Under the pieces are notes generated by a model that had not been told where the DNA came from, did no database searches, and worked only from the letters and a program-made list of their open reading frames with translations. Positions 17,995 to 27,513 of a DNA stretch of 64,000 bases are shown here, one piece after another; positions within the stretch are counted from its first letter, which is position 1, and each line of letters opens with the position of its first letter. The translations under genes and the position numbers were made by a program. The stretch is from Candidatus Melainabacteria bacterium MEL.A1 (GTDB lineage Bacteria; Cyanobacteriota; Vampirovibrionia; Gastranaerophilales; Gastranaerophilaceae), in NCBI GenBank assembly GCA_001765415.1, contig CP017245.1, forward strand, positions 496,001 through 560,000. Reading direction: 5' to 3'.

Positions 17995-18044
17995 AGAGCT
18001 TTGTTCAATTTTTCAAACTCTTGTGACATCAATCTCTTTTTCAT
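17946..18044 (-). other. SD-bearing leader frame with poly-G tract (phase-variation switch), copy A
   Basis: ATG at 18044 is preceded by GAGAGGAA. It reads MKKRLMSQEFEKLNKALCGG then WNGTFLGGGAIV and stops at 17946-17948 just after a run of ten G (17957-17966). One additional G would join it to the pilin frame. Confidence 0.7.
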
Positions 18045-18079
18045 AAAAATTCCTCTCTTTTTTTATTATTAACATATCT

Positions 18080-18108
18080 ATTTTAACAAATTTTTTGATG
18101 TTTTTCAA
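18080..18108 (-). promoter_or_regulatory. promoter of pilin-like locus A
   Basis: On the minus strand TTGAAA (18103-18108) and TAAAAT (18080-18085) are separated by 17 bp, placing the start of transcription about 30 bases before the leader ATG. The same boxes and spacing recur at loci B (29548-29576) and D (56574-56602). Confidence 0.65.
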
Positions 18109-18372
18109 GTAGTTTCAAGAAGAAGAAAATAATCCCACGATAGCGAAATGAACAATAACTTGTTAGTGAAATTAGCAACAAAAAGCTTTACACAAATGTA
18201 TGATGTAGGAACAAATGTTTACACAGAGGGTTAAAAACAGGCATTGTTTGAGCGTAGCGAGTTTGGCTGTTTTTTAGTTGAACTTACTAGTTATTAGTGA
18301 ATGGAGCGTGTGGGTGGTTTTGTGGAACTTTTTACACAAAAAGTTCCCGCCGTCTGCGCAAGACAAAAAAAC

Positions 18373-18417
18373 AATCCTTCCTCCGCAAGCGGTCCCCCTT
18401 CCTTTGCAAGGAAGGTT
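18373..18417. repeat. palindromic repeat related to the DUF559-linked repeat
   Basis: Contains CCGCAAGCGG and CCTTCCTTTGCAAGGAAGG. It is the inverted counterpart of the element at 4079-4120 but has no nuclease gene attached. Confidence 0.6.
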
Positions 18418-18732
18418 AAATGTTTCCCTACGGGATAGCACCCACCTAAATTACCTCTCACAAAACGTGACATTTAGTCACCTTTTGTTCGGCAGAGTCT
18501 CATTAGGGAGGAAAACATTTTCATTGATACGTTCTACCCACTATTCACTACTCACCACTCACATATTTATAACGATACGGACTTTTCACGTTTCACTTCT
18601 AACTTTTCACTTAAAGCAGCTGGTTTTACCTCTTTGCCTCTAGACATCCAAAAATCCAATTATATACATTTATTAACATGTAATGGATTTTTGTGCTATC
18701 TTTAAATAAAATGTTATAGTGAAAGGATTATT

Positions 18733-20307
18733 ATGGAATTAATTTTAGACATTTTATATATTTACGTTGCCATTTATTCGCTATATTTCTTGGCTTTGGC
18801 TATCAGAAACCTTAATGACAAACCATTCAGGATAGAAAAAAGATATTCTCAATATGAGGAAAAAGACAATCTTGCAGTAGTTATTTATGCAAGAAATAAC
18901 AGAATTACTCTTGACAACCTTGTAAAAGAGTTGAAAATGCAAGATTATCCAATCAATAATTTCAGAGTATTTGTATTATTAGACAACTGTTCTGACGGCT
19001 CTGATCAACTGTTCAACGGCGACAATTTCGTAAACATTGTTAATATCACCGGAGTTGGAACTGTAGGAAAAGACCAAGCAGTTTCTATGCTAATTGAAAG
19101 ATTGTCAAAAGACCAGACAATTGATTCTTTTGTATTTATTGATGCTGACAGAAGTATTCCATCAAACTTTTTAACTTCTATCAATTCAGGGCTTGTAAAT
19201 CATAGCGTATTGAGTGGTGAAACTCTTATTATTACAGACAATTTAGGGCCTATAGACAAAGTAAAAGCTGCTTATCAAAAATATCACATGAACTTTATGA
19301 GAAAAGCTCGTTCTTTATTCGGATTAGCTGCTAGTGCAGATTCCGGCGTTTTTGTAATCAAAAAAGACATTATAGACCAAATCGGTTCAGTTGATTTCAA
19401 AGACGTTAATACAGAGCTAAAATATAGTATGCTTTTGTCAAAAATCAAATGTCCTTGCACATACAACCCAAACATTCAAACTTATGTTGATACTGCAAGT
19501 TATGAATTTAGAAAACCTAGATTGTCAGCAAGATTAGACCTATTCAAAAATTGCTTTACGCAAATAACACCAAACAATTTTGGGTTTGCGGAACATACAT
19601 TTTCGTTATTAAATCCTAATATTTGGATGATTTTATTTGTTTATGCTGCAGTTATGAAACACTCATACAGATACTATTTCTTCGTTGATTTCAAAATCGT
19701 TGCATTGACGTTCTTAATCCTTATTGCTGGTTTCGGAATTAGTTTAATCAACTCAAAATTGAGATTTAGAGAAATCGTTTTATTGTGCCTATATCCACTC
19801 TATTCATTAGGTCACATTATCAAAAACCTTCCTCCTGTAAGAACTGTTCGGGCAAAAATCACAAAACGAGAAGAACTACCGGAAGGTACAGAAAAACTTG
19901 TAATTGATGCTTTTGTAATGAATACTACAGGCAGAGAACTTCCTTGCAAATTAGAGTTTATATCAGAAGGTGGTTTAGCCAAAATCAAATTTATGTACAA
20001 AAATAAAAAATTCTTGACCGGCAAACACTTAAGAATGATTGATGCGTTGCAAGAAATTCGCCAGAAATTATATGATTATGGCTTTGTCTTAAAAATTTGT
20101 AGTTGTTGCAAATATTTCACATCAAATATAGATGGTTCAACAAATATGTTGAAAGGTTTTTGTAACAGTGATTACCCAAGCCCTTCAATAACAGGGAAAA
20201 AACCAACATTGATTTGGAATTCTTGTACAGATTTTGAACCGGCAAAAGTTACGAACCTTCTTGAAGAAATGGTTGAAGAACAAGAGGCTCAGTCACAACC
20301 TCATTAA
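18733..20307 (+). CDS. membrane-associated family 2 glycosyltransferase
   Basis: 524 residues. N-terminal membrane helix (residues 2-24), then a GT2 domain: LAVVIYARNNRITLDNLVKE (about 48-67), a first acidic motif LLDNCSDGSD (about 88-97) and the DxD-like FIDADRSIPS (about 138-147). Two membrane helices follow at about 293-340. The C-terminal domain (about 375-515) contains CSCCKYF and further Cys residues; it is not recognised and might bind metal. It probably transfers a sugar to a surface polymer or lipid. SD AAGGATTATT precedes the ATG. Its last 59 bp overlap the 3' end of convergent folC. Confidence 0.85.
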   Translation: MELILDILYIYVAIYSLYFLALAIRNLNDKPFRIEKRYSQYEEKDNLAVVIYARNNRITLDNLVKELKMQDYPINNFRVFVLLDNCSDGSDQLFNGDNFVNIVNITGVGTVGKDQAVSMLIERLSKDQTIDSFVFIDADRSIPSNFLTSINSGLVNHSVLSGETLIITDNLGPIDKVKAAYQKYHMNFMRKARSLFGLAASADSGVFVIKKDIIDQIGSVDFKDVNTELKYSMLLSKIKCPCTYNPNIQTYVDTASYEFRKPRLSARLDLFKNCFTQITPNNFGFAEHTFSLLNPNIWMILFVYAAVMKHSYRYYFFVDFKIVALTFLILIAGFGISLINSKLRFREIVLLCLYPLYSLGHIIKNLPPVRTVRAKITKREELPEGTEKLVIDAFVMNTTGRELPCKLEFISEGGLAKIKFMYKNKKFLTGKHLRMIDALQEIRQKLYDYGFVLKICSCCKYFTSNIDGSTNMLKGFCNSDYPSPSITGKKPTLIWNSCTDFEPAKVTNLLEEMVEEQEAQSQPH

Positions 20308-21433
20308 GCATATAAAAAGAGCCACAAATAATTTTCATACTGTCCTTAGGCAATTCGTCTAGGGACTTAAATTTATGTGAAGGGAATTCACATGCTTGTT
20401 GTAATTCTTCAACTGTGCAAGAATTTGGATTATTAAAATGATAAAAATAAATTTCATCACCTTTTGAAAATAATATTTGCATCATTTTTTGGTAGTCCTT
20501 ATTGCGCAAACAACCAAAAACAAAACATCGTTTTTTATAAGGATAATAAAAATCTAAACTATCTCTCAATGCCATTGCGCCGTTTGGGTTGTGAGAAGCA
20601 TCAACAATCAAATCATCTCGACATAATTCAAATCTACACGGGTGCTTAACCTCTTTTATTGCCTCTTGAATTAATGTTTCAGGAATTTCCGGAAACAAAT
20701 AACGAACTGCAGCCAGAGCAAGCGACAAATTTTCTTGTTGGCAAGTTCCTTTTAAAGACAAATTTGTTGTATCCTCAAAAGGTGCAACCATTGCAAACAA
20801 AGAATTACACTCATCTGCCTTATCTTTAATTTCTTCATAGCCTTCTGAGGTAAAAACAGGACAATTTGGTTTGATAATTCCTGCTTTTTCAAAAGCTATT
20901 TTTGATTTAGTATTTCCAAGTCTTTCTGTATGATCCAAATCAATATGCGTAATAATTGCACAAAGATTAGATTTTATAACATTTGTAGCATCAAATCTTC
21001 CGCCTAAACCTGTTTCTAAAACAACGACCTGAACATTTTTATCCGCAAAATATTTGAACATAACAGCAGTTAAAACTTCAAATTCAGTTAAATGAATACC
21101 GTTCTTGTCCGCAATTTCGCAGACTTCAAAAACCAAATCCCTAAAATCATCCCTTGATATATCAACACCATTAATCTTAATTCGTTCTGTATAGTTAAAT
21201 ATATGCGGACTTGAATACAAACCAACTTTAATTCCGGCTTTATCCAAGACTGTTGCGATTATTGCACAAACAGAACCTTTTCCATTCGTTCCAGCAACAT
21301 GAATACATTTCAAGCTATCTTGCGGATTACCCAACAATTTCAAAATTTCAGAAATTCTGTCTAAACCTAAATTTATATAAAATTTTCCTTGAGATGTCAA
21401 AAGATTTACGGCATCATTATAAGTTTTTTTCAT
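20249..21433 (-). CDS. folC: bifunctional dihydrofolate/folylpolyglutamate synthase
   Basis: 394 residues from the ATG at 21433, which overlaps the murG end by 17 bp. It adds glutamate to folates and makes dihydrofolate from dihydropteroate. The ATP-binding loop is AGTNGKGSVCA (about 47-57). Other Mur-ligase-like signatures are LGGRFDATN, THIDLDHTERLGNT and the C-terminal VDASHNPNGA. The expected end GSFYMLNEV is followed by about 16 extra residues encoded where the gene overlaps the glycosyltransferase. Last gene of the cell-wall operon. Confidence 0.93.
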   Translation of the reverse strand: MKKTYNDAVNLLTSQGKFYINLGLDRISEILKLLGNPQDSLKCIHVAGTNGKGSVCAIIATVLDKAGIKVGLYSSPHIFNYTERIKINGVDISRDDFRDLVFEVCEIADKNGIHLTEFEVLTAVMFKYFADKNVQVVVLETGLGGRFDATNVIKSNLCAIITHIDLDHTERLGNTKSKIAFEKAGIIKPNCPVFTSEGYEEIKDKADECNSLFAMVAPFEDTTNLSLKGTCQQENLSLALAAVRYLFPEIPETLIQEAIKEVKHPCRFELCRDDLIVDASHNPNGAMALRDSLDFYYPYKKRCFVFGCLRNKDYQKMMQILFSKGDEIYFYHFNNPNSCTVEELQQACEFPSHKFKSLDELPKDSMKIICGSFYMLNEVVTEPLVLQPFLQEGS

Positions 21434-22523
21434 TTGCAATCTCTTTCAACTGTTCAACAATTTTTTCTGTACCATCAAATTTTGCAAGAGCCAAAGAGTT
21501 TCGTTGAAGTTCTTCTAAACGAGATTTATCGTGCATTAGACTGGCAATTGTTTCATAAAAAGACTTTTCACTTGCATCTTTATCCTCAATATAAAGTCCT
21601 GCATTTTTTTCAACAATATATTTTGCATTTTTTCTCTGATGGTCTGCTGCAGCATGCGGATAAGGAACAAAAATAGGTGCAATACCTGATGCGCAAATTT
21701 CTGAAATACTCAAAGAGCCTGAGCGAGAAATAGCAATATCAGAGGCTTTTAGTACAGTTACCATATCTTCAAAATACGGTTTTACGATTATGTTTTTGTC
21801 ACTTTCGTATTGTGGATAATCTCTTATTAGTTGTTCCAAAACTCTATCATAGTTTTTCTTTCCGGTTTGGAAAATTATCTGCAAATCAAATTCTTTTGAA
21901 AAAGATTTTACGACTTCAACTGCGGCATCATTAATTGTTCTAGCGCCTTGAGAACCACCCATAATAATAATTGTAGGCTTATTTTCAAGTCCTAAACTTT
22001 TTCTTGCTTCTTCTTTAGTCAATGTCTTAAAAGCCGCTCTAATTGGATTTCCGTTCACTACACAATTTTTATTTTGAATAAATTTGCAAGCATTTTCAAA
22101 CGCAACAGAAACATACTTAGCCCCAGACGAAAGTTTTCTCGTCACAAGTCCCGGTTGAGCATCACAATCGTGCATCATATAAGGAACTTTCAATATTTTT
22201 GCCGCAATTAAAGACGGAGCAGAAACATATCCACCAGTTCCAAAAACAGCATCCGGTTTATATTTTTTTATATAATAACAACTTTTCAAAATCGCTAATA
22301 ATAACTGTATTCCCCATTTAAAAAGATCAAAACTCAATTTTCTCGGCATTCCATGAACATTTACACCTAAAAATTTAAAACCTTTTTGAGCAACAATATC
22401 ATATTCCAAATTTTTTGGGTTCCCGACGTAAAAAATTTCTTCATCCTTCAACGCCTCAGCCACTGCAATTGCCGGATAAATATGACCTCCTGTACCACCA
22501 CCTGTAATAAAATATCTGCTCAT
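21417..22523 (-). CDS. murG: UDP-GlcNAc:lipid I N-acetylglucosaminyltransferase MurG
   Basis: 368 residues. It converts lipid I to lipid II at the inner face of the membrane. The N-terminal GGGTGGHIYPAIAVAEAL is the acceptor-binding G loop. The second domain has GGSQGARTIN and the donor-binding SRSGSLSISEI with PYPHAAADHQ. ATG overlaps the ftsW stop by one base (TAATG), indicating translational coupling. Confidence 0.97.
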   Translation of the reverse strand: MSRYFITGGGTGGHIYPAIAVAEALKDEEIFYVGNPKNLEYDIVAQKGFKFLGVNVHGMPRKLSFDLFKWGIQLLLAILKSCYYIKKYKPDAVFGTGGYVSAPSLIAAKILKVPYMMHDCDAQPGLVTRKLSSGAKYVSVAFENACKFIQNKNCVVNGNPIRAAFKTLTKEEARKSLGLENKPTIIIMGGSQGARTINDAAVEVVKSFSKEFDLQIIFQTGKKNYDRVLEQLIRDYPQYESDKNIIVKPYFEDMVTVLKASDIAISRSGSLSISEICASGIAPIFVPYPHAAADHQRKNAKYIVEKNAGLYIEDKDASEKSFYETIASLMHDKSRLEELQRNSLALAKFDGTEKIVEQLKEIANEKNL

Positions 22524-23698
22524 TAATATCTATTCCTTATTTTCTTAATTCTCTTTTTGGAAATGTTTAACAGTATTCCAACCATAATCAATGAAACAAT
22601 TAAAGAAGAACCACCATAACTGATAAATGGAAGCGGAACACCTGTTGTTGGCAAGAATGAACTTGCAACACTCATATTCATAAATGCCTGAAATACGATT
22701 GAAAAAGTTATCCCAACCGCAAGAAGTTTTCCGTACATATCAGGACACCTTGCAGCTATTACAAACCCTCGTTGTAAAAATGTAAAGAACAACCCAATTA
22801 CAAGCACACATCCGACAAAACCTAATTCTTCTGCAATAATCGCAAAAATAAAGTCAGTATGACATTCAGGGAGATATGACAATTTTTGAATAGAACCACC
22901 ATATCCTACACCACTAAAACCACCTGATGCAAACGCAATCAGTGATTGAATAATGTTATAACCGGCACCTAAAGGATCAAGTTCAGGATGTCGCCAAGTT
23001 TTTAGACGCTGCAACTGATATGGTTTAATAATCGTGGTCAAACCGATAATCAAAGTAACAAACATAGTTCCAACACAACTTAAAAAGAATTTGACCGAAC
23101 CACCGGCAGCCATATACATTACAACCGTTGTCATAACTAATAAAATTACCATTGATAAGTTCGGCTGAATAAACGTTAATCCCGCCATAGCAATAATTGG
23201 AATAAAAGCTTTTGACCACTTATCTTGATCAAACAAATTTGCATCTTTTCGAAAAACACTTGCAAGCAACAATACTACCGCAGGTTTTGCAAATTCAGAC
23301 GGTTGCAACTGATAAAAACCTAAGTTAATCCATCTTTTTGCACCGTTTACAACCATACCCAAAGGAGTAAAGTCTACCAAAAATAAAGCAACCAAAACCG
23401 CAACCATTACGTGCGTATTCCATTTTGCTAAATTTTTATAATCATAATTCATAAAAAATTTCATTAAGAAAAAACCGACAATCAACCCCATAAACTGTTT
23501 TCCCACAAACATCAAAGGGTTTGCGCCTTCATCCAAACATTTTGGAGCAGTTGCCGAAAATATAGCCAAAAAACCGATTACAACAAGGAAAGCCACTACA
23601 ATCAAAAGTGTACTGTCTGGTGAAGATATTATAACACTTTGGATTTGTGGATCATAATTACTATTTGGCTCACGTCTAATTGATCTTTGATAAGACAT
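22523..23698 (-). CDS. ftsW: SEDS-family peptidoglycan polymerase FtsW
   Basis: 391 residues from the ATG at 23698 (MSYQRSIRR); the open frame extends to 23755 but that part lies within murD. Overlap with murD is 23 bp. About ten membrane helices. Family signatures: GAKRWINLGFYQLQPSEFAK, and FIFAIIAEELGFVGC with the C-terminal PTTGVPLPFISYGGSS. The position between murD and murG identifies it as FtsW rather than RodA. It polymerises glycan strands during division. Confidence 0.94.
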   Translation of the reverse strand: MSYQRSIRREPNSNYDPQIQSVIISSPDSTLLIVVAFLVVIGFLAIFSATAPKCLDEGANPLMFVGKQFMGLIVGFFLMKFFMNYDYKNLAKWNTHVMVAVLVALFLVDFTPLGMVVNGAKRWINLGFYQLQPSEFAKPAVVLLLASVFRKDANLFDQDKWSKAFIPIIAMAGLTFIQPNLSMVILLVMTTVVMYMAAGGSVKFFLSCVGTMFVTLIIGLTTIIKPYQLQRLKTWRHPELDPLGAGYNIIQSLIAFASGGFSGVGYGGSIQKLSYLPECHTDFIFAIIAEELGFVGCVLVIGLFFTFLQRGFVIAARCPDMYGKLLAVGITFSIVFQAFMNMSVASSFLPTTGVPLPFISYGGSSLIVSLIMVGILLNISKKRIKKIRNRY

Positions 23699-25037
23699 AT
23701 TCCTTGAAAACCCTTCCTCTTTCTTCATAACCGCTAAACATATCAAAACTTGCACATGCCGGAGATAACAATACTACATCCGGATTTAATTCAATAGATT
23801 TATCAATCGCTGACTGCATTGTAGCCTCTCTGATAATATTTTTAAAACCATTTTTTCTCAAATTTTCATCAAACCTATCAGCAGCTTCTCCAATTAAAAT
23901 CACAGTCTTAATATGTTTTTTTATCGCTTCACAAAACTCTGTCAAATCTGTGTTTTTATCCCTACCACCTGCAATTAAAACAACATCACAATCATTAAAT
24001 GAATTAATTGCAACTAAACTAGCCTCTGGGTTAGTTGCCTTTGAATCATTATAGAATACTGTTTTGCCCAATTGAGCAAATTTTTCCAGTCTGTGTTCAG
24101 GAACTTTAAATGACATTATTGATTTTCGAATATCTTCATCAGAAATTCCCTCCAATTTTGCAACAATTACAGAACACATAACGTTTTGATAATTATGATT
24201 TCCAATCAAAGGACAGTCCTTCAAATCAATAATTTTATCTTCTTTTCCATCTCTTTTAAAATAAATCGCCTCATCTTTTATGTAAGAACAATTTTCACCA
24301 ATATCCCCATCAAATAAAAATACAGTTCCTCCACATTCTTTAGAGAACTCTAAAAGTTTTTCATCTTTTGCATTCAAGACTGAAAATGCAGGTGATTGCG
24401 GGTATTTAAAGATTTTTGCTTTTGCTTTAAAATAATTTTCCAACCCCTGATGCCAATCAATGTGATCAGGCGTAAAGTTTGTAAAAACAGAAATTTGAGG
24501 TTGAAAACCATTACTATACTCCAACTGGAAGGAACTGCATTCACAAACCATAAAATCAACATCTTTATCCAACAAATCACAAGGCGGAACACCATAATTT
24601 CCGCAAGGTTCAGCTTTATATTCTGATGATAAAATATGAGCAGTTAATGCAGTTGTTGTAGTTTTTCCATTTGTTCCTGTTATTGCGACAAATGGAGTTT
24701 GTGTTTGAGTGTAAGCAAGTTCTATTTCCGAAATCACAGGAATACGAGCGTCTTTCAACTTTTGCATAATCTCTGCTCTTGGAGGAATTCCCGGACTTGT
24801 AACGGCTATATAAGCATCTTTTATAAATTCATCACTATGTCCGCCAAATTCAATCTTAATACCTTGATTACGCAATTCATTAAGTTTTTTAGCATCATCT
24901 GTTTTTTCTTCTCTAAATTCTGTAATATAAACATCTGCACCAGCTTTATTCAAATACCTTGCAGCAGATATCCCACTTTTTGAAAAACCTAATACTAAAA
25001 CTTTTTTATCAAAAAACTTTAAACTCGGACAACTCAT
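23676..25037 (-). CDS. murD: UDP-N-acetylmuramoylalanine-D-glutamate ligase
   Basis: 453 residues. Adds D-Glu to the muramyl peptide precursor in the cytoplasm. N-terminal Rossmann-type VLVLGFSKSGISAAR, central ATP loop AITGTNGKTTTTAL, FTNFTPDHIDWH, and C-terminal NDSKATNPEA with LIAGGRDKNTD. It begins one base before the mraY stop ends (TAATG coupling) and overlaps ftsW at its 3' end. Confidence 0.97.
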   Translation of the reverse strand: MSCPSLKFFDKKVLVLGFSKSGISAARYLNKAGADVYITEFREEKTDDAKKLNELRNQGIKIEFGGHSDEFIKDAYIAVTSPGIPPRAEIMQKLKDARIPVISEIELAYTQTQTPFVAITGTNGKTTTTALTAHILSSEYKAEPCGNYGVPPCDLLDKDVDFMVCECSSFQLEYSNGFQPQISVFTNFTPDHIDWHQGLENYFKAKAKIFKYPQSPAFSVLNAKDEKLLEFSKECGGTVFLFDGDIGENCSYIKDEAIYFKRDGKEDKIIDLKDCPLIGNHNYQNVMCSVIVAKLEGISDEDIRKSIMSFKVPEHRLEKFAQLGKTVFYNDSKATNPEASLVAINSFNDCDVVLIAGGRDKNTDLTEFCEAIKKHIKTVILIGEAADRFDENLRKNGFKNIIREATMQSAIDKSIELNPDVVLLSPACASFDMFSGYEERGRVFKEYVLSKIN

Positions 25038-26017
25038 TACAAAATACCTCTATTTAATAAAACATAAACTACAACAGCTGCAATTGAAAGGATTGCTGAA
25101 ACAAGCGCAAACACTGCAACAACTTTCTTTTCACTCCAATCACAAAGTTCAAAATGGTGATGAATAGGAGCCATTTTAAAAACTCTCTTTCCAGTTGTTT
25201 TAAAACTTGTTACCTGAATAATTACAGACAATGTTTCCATCACAAATACACCTGCAATTAATATCAACAAAATTTCAAATTTGCCTAAAACTGCAACCGT
25301 ACCTAACAAACCACCAATAGCTAAAGAGCCAGTATCTCCCATAAATACCTCAGCTTTTGGTCTGTTGTATTTTAAAAATCCTGCCAATGCTCCGGCTACA
25401 CAAGCTGAAATAACTGCAGCTTCAGGATAACCTGAGAAAAACGCAATTAATGCGCAAGCAATAAAAGCAAAAATACCGGTTGATGCAGCCAAACCATCCA
25501 ACCCATCAGTCAAATTATAAGCATTTGAAGCACCTGTTATAACAATTACACCAAATATTGGATATAACCAGCCTAAATGTAAAATAAAATGTCCAATTGT
25601 AACATCACCAGCTCCGGATTTTGTCATCATCAAATACAAAATAGGTAACATGGCAATCGCAATTTGTCTTAATAGCTTACCTTTAGCAGACATCCCATCA
25701 TTTTTTTTGCCTTTAATTTTCAAATAATCATCTTGAAAACCTTCAAACGTATAAAATAAAAGAGTTAAAAGAATTATAAATGCTTCAGTATTCAATCTTT
25801 GCGCCATTGCAAGAGCAATTATAGAACCCAAAATTACTGCAACAATTATAAAAACACCACCTGTTGTCGGAGTTCCTTGTTTTTTTGCGTGAGTTTCAGG
25901 CGCACAATCCTTTACATATTGACCAATCATGTGTTTTTTTAAAAAATCAATATACGGAACACCAAAAAGCAAACACAATATCATCCCTAGTAAAAACGCA
26001 ACTGTTAACATTATCAT
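25037..26017 (-). CDS. mraY: phospho-N-acetylmuramoyl-pentapeptide transferase
   Basis: 326 residues. Makes lipid I by transferring phospho-MurNAc-pentapeptide to undecaprenyl phosphate. About ten membrane helices. The family motifs KKQGTPTTGG, the acidic NAYNLTDGLDGLA, FMGDTGSLAIGG and the C-terminal MAPIHHHFEL are all intact. The start may be either ATG at 26017 or 26011. Operon member between murF and murD. Confidence 0.97.
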   Translation of the reverse strand: MIMLTVAFLLGMILCLLFGVPYIDFLKKHMIGQYVKDCAPETHAKKQGTPTTGGVFIIVAVILGSIIALAMAQRLNTEAFIILLTLLFYTFEGFQDDYLKIKGKKNDGMSAKGKLLRQIAIAMLPILYLMMTKSGAGDVTIGHFILHLGWLYPIFGVIVITGASNAYNLTDGLDGLAASTGIFAFIACALIAFFSGYPEAAVISACVAGALAGFLKYNRPKAEVFMGDTGSLAIGGLLGTVAVLGKFEILLILIAGVFVMETLSVIIQVTSFKTTGKRVFKMAPIHHHFELCDWSEKKVVAVFALVSAILSIAAVVVYVLLNRGIL

Positions 26018-26071
26018 CTTTTATATCTACCCTCTTTAACTATTTTTTTACCTGACATAAATTTATGTCTT

Positions 26072-27379
26072 TTATTTTTTTAAATTTTCAATTATTTCTT
26101 CAAACTTCATTGAACGAGAAGCCTTTAAGAATATTGTAATACCCTCATGCAAATTATCAAGAATGTAACGAGATGTTTCAATGTTGTTATCAAAATGTTC
26201 TACCTTGAAACCATATTTTTTCAATTCATCCCCGATATATTTTGCAAGATTTCCGACGGTTATAAAAAATCCGTCTTTCCCTTCAAACTTTTTACCCAAA
26301 AATTCGCCTACTTCTTTATGAAAATCGACTTCTCTTTCACCTAATTCCCCCATATTACCTAAAATAACTACAGGATTTTTGTAAAGTTCCAAAAATGTTG
26401 AAACAGAAGCTTTCATAGAGTCTGGATTTGCGTTATAGCTATCATTTATGATGCTAAACCCATTTATTTTTTCTTCTTCCCATCTTTTTTCTATTGGATG
26501 ATAATTTTTCAAACCAGAATTTATTTCATCATAAGTCATACCTAATTTATACCCAATTTCAATTGCTGCAAGGGAATTTTCGATATTATAATCTCCTTCA
26601 ACATTGAGTTCATATTCATTATTTTTATAAACAAATTTTGAATACCCACTTCTTTTTTCAAGAATTTGAACATCCTTTAATGAATAAAAAATCTTTTCTC
26701 CACCAAAATTAGCATATTTTCTTAATCTGGGATTGTCATTTGCAATCAATGTTTCTTTCAGATGGGATGTAATTTCGCACTTAGCTTTTGCAATATTGTC
26801 CAAACTTCCTAATCTGCCGATATGCGCAGATCCGGCATTTGTAATAACAGCATAATCAGGTTCTGCAAATCTATCAATCAATTCAATTTCACCAAAACCT
26901 CTCATCCCCATCTCAACAATAAGCACTTCTGTATTTTCAGGCATCGTCAAAACTGTTTGACAAAATCCGATTTCATTATTGTGGTTAGAGAAAGTTTTAT
27001 GAGCTTTAAATTTTTCAGACACAACTGAATAAATCATCTCTTTTGTAGTAGTTTTGCCAGAACTTCCGGTAACTCCAATAACTTTTGGAGAATATTTTTT
27101 TCTCGCAAAATTTGCGATTTGCAAATACGCTTTTAAAGTATCTTCCACCTTTAAAGTCAAATTTATATCATGCTCTTTTGTACAAAAACATCCGCTTGCT
27201 CCGGCTTCAATTGCTTTATCGCAAAATGCCTCACCATCAAAATTAGCGCCTTTTAATGGGAGATAAATATCTCCTTTTTTAATTGTTCTTGTATCTGTGG
27301 AAATCTCAAAACTTCCTTCAACTTCTCCATTAATCTCGGCATTTGTAGCATTTTTCAAATCTTCAAGTGTAAATCTCAT
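26072..27379 (-). CDS. murF: UDP-N-acetylmuramoyl-tripeptide-D-Ala-D-Ala ligase
   Basis: 435 residues. Adds D-Ala-D-Ala to complete the pentapeptide. Three-domain Mur ligase: N-terminal substrate domain with TRTIKKGDIYLPLKGANFDG, ATP loop GVTGSSGKTTTKEM (about 105-118), ITNAGSAHIGRLGS, and C-terminal NDSYNANPDSM. First gene of the minus-strand operon murF-mraY-murD-ftsW-murG-folC; 54 bp separate it from mraY. The promoter should lie in the 27380-27465 region shared with divergent rplU. Confidence 0.96.
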   Translation of the reverse strand: MRFTLEDLKNATNAEINGEVEGSFEISTDTRTIKKGDIYLPLKGANFDGEAFCDKAIEAGASGCFCTKEHDINLTLKVEDTLKAYLQIANFARKKYSPKVIGVTGSSGKTTTKEMIYSVVSEKFKAHKTFSNHNNEIGFCQTVLTMPENTEVLIVEMGMRGFGEIELIDRFAEPDYAVITNAGSAHIGRLGSLDNIAKAKCEITSHLKETLIANDNPRLRKYANFGGEKIFYSLKDVQILEKRSGYSKFVYKNNEYELNVEGDYNIENSLAAIEIGYKLGMTYDEINSGLKNYHPIEKRWEEEKINGFSIINDSYNANPDSMKASVSTFLELYKNPVVILGNMGELGEREVDFHKEVGEFLGKKFEGKDGFFITVGNLAKYIGDELKKYGFKVEHFDNNIETSRYILDNLHEGITIFLKASRSMKFEEIIENLKK

Positions 27380-27465
27380 AATTTTACCTATAAAACTCTA
27401 TCCACAATTTATTTTACCGCAAACAAATTTCCAAACACACAGACGTTAATAAATGTTAATAGTGC

Positions 27466-27494
27466 TTGACAACTCCTTTTGAGCAATGGATAAT
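27466..27494 (+). promoter_or_regulatory. promoter of rplU-rpmA
   Basis: Perfect -35 TTGACA (27466-27471), 17-bp spacer, -10 GATAAT (27489-27494). It leaves a leader of about 70-75 bases before rplU. Confidence 0.75.
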
Positions 27495-27513
27495 AACAGA
27501 TGTATTAGTATGC

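Larger units (their letters stand above)
17931..18562. repeat. 632-bp duplicated block, copy A
   Basis: Matches 29399-30030 with only scattered differences. It holds the poly-G leader, promoter and upstream repeats of the pilin-like gene. This accounts for most of the gene-free stretch 18045-18732. Inside it, 18373-18417 is a CCGCAAGCGG / CTTCCTTTGCAAGGAAG palindromic repeat, and 18438-18514 recurs inverted at 37690-37768. Confidence 0.85.

Noticed and set aside
18278..18643. 121-residue open frame on the plus strand
   Set aside because: Lies wholly inside the duplicated repeat block; no SD, no family, and its partner block at 29.8 kb differs by indels that would break it.
27395..27420. DnaA-box-like CTATCCACAA near rplU
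   Set aside because: A single imperfect box without a cluster or AT-rich unwinding region; not evidence for an origin.
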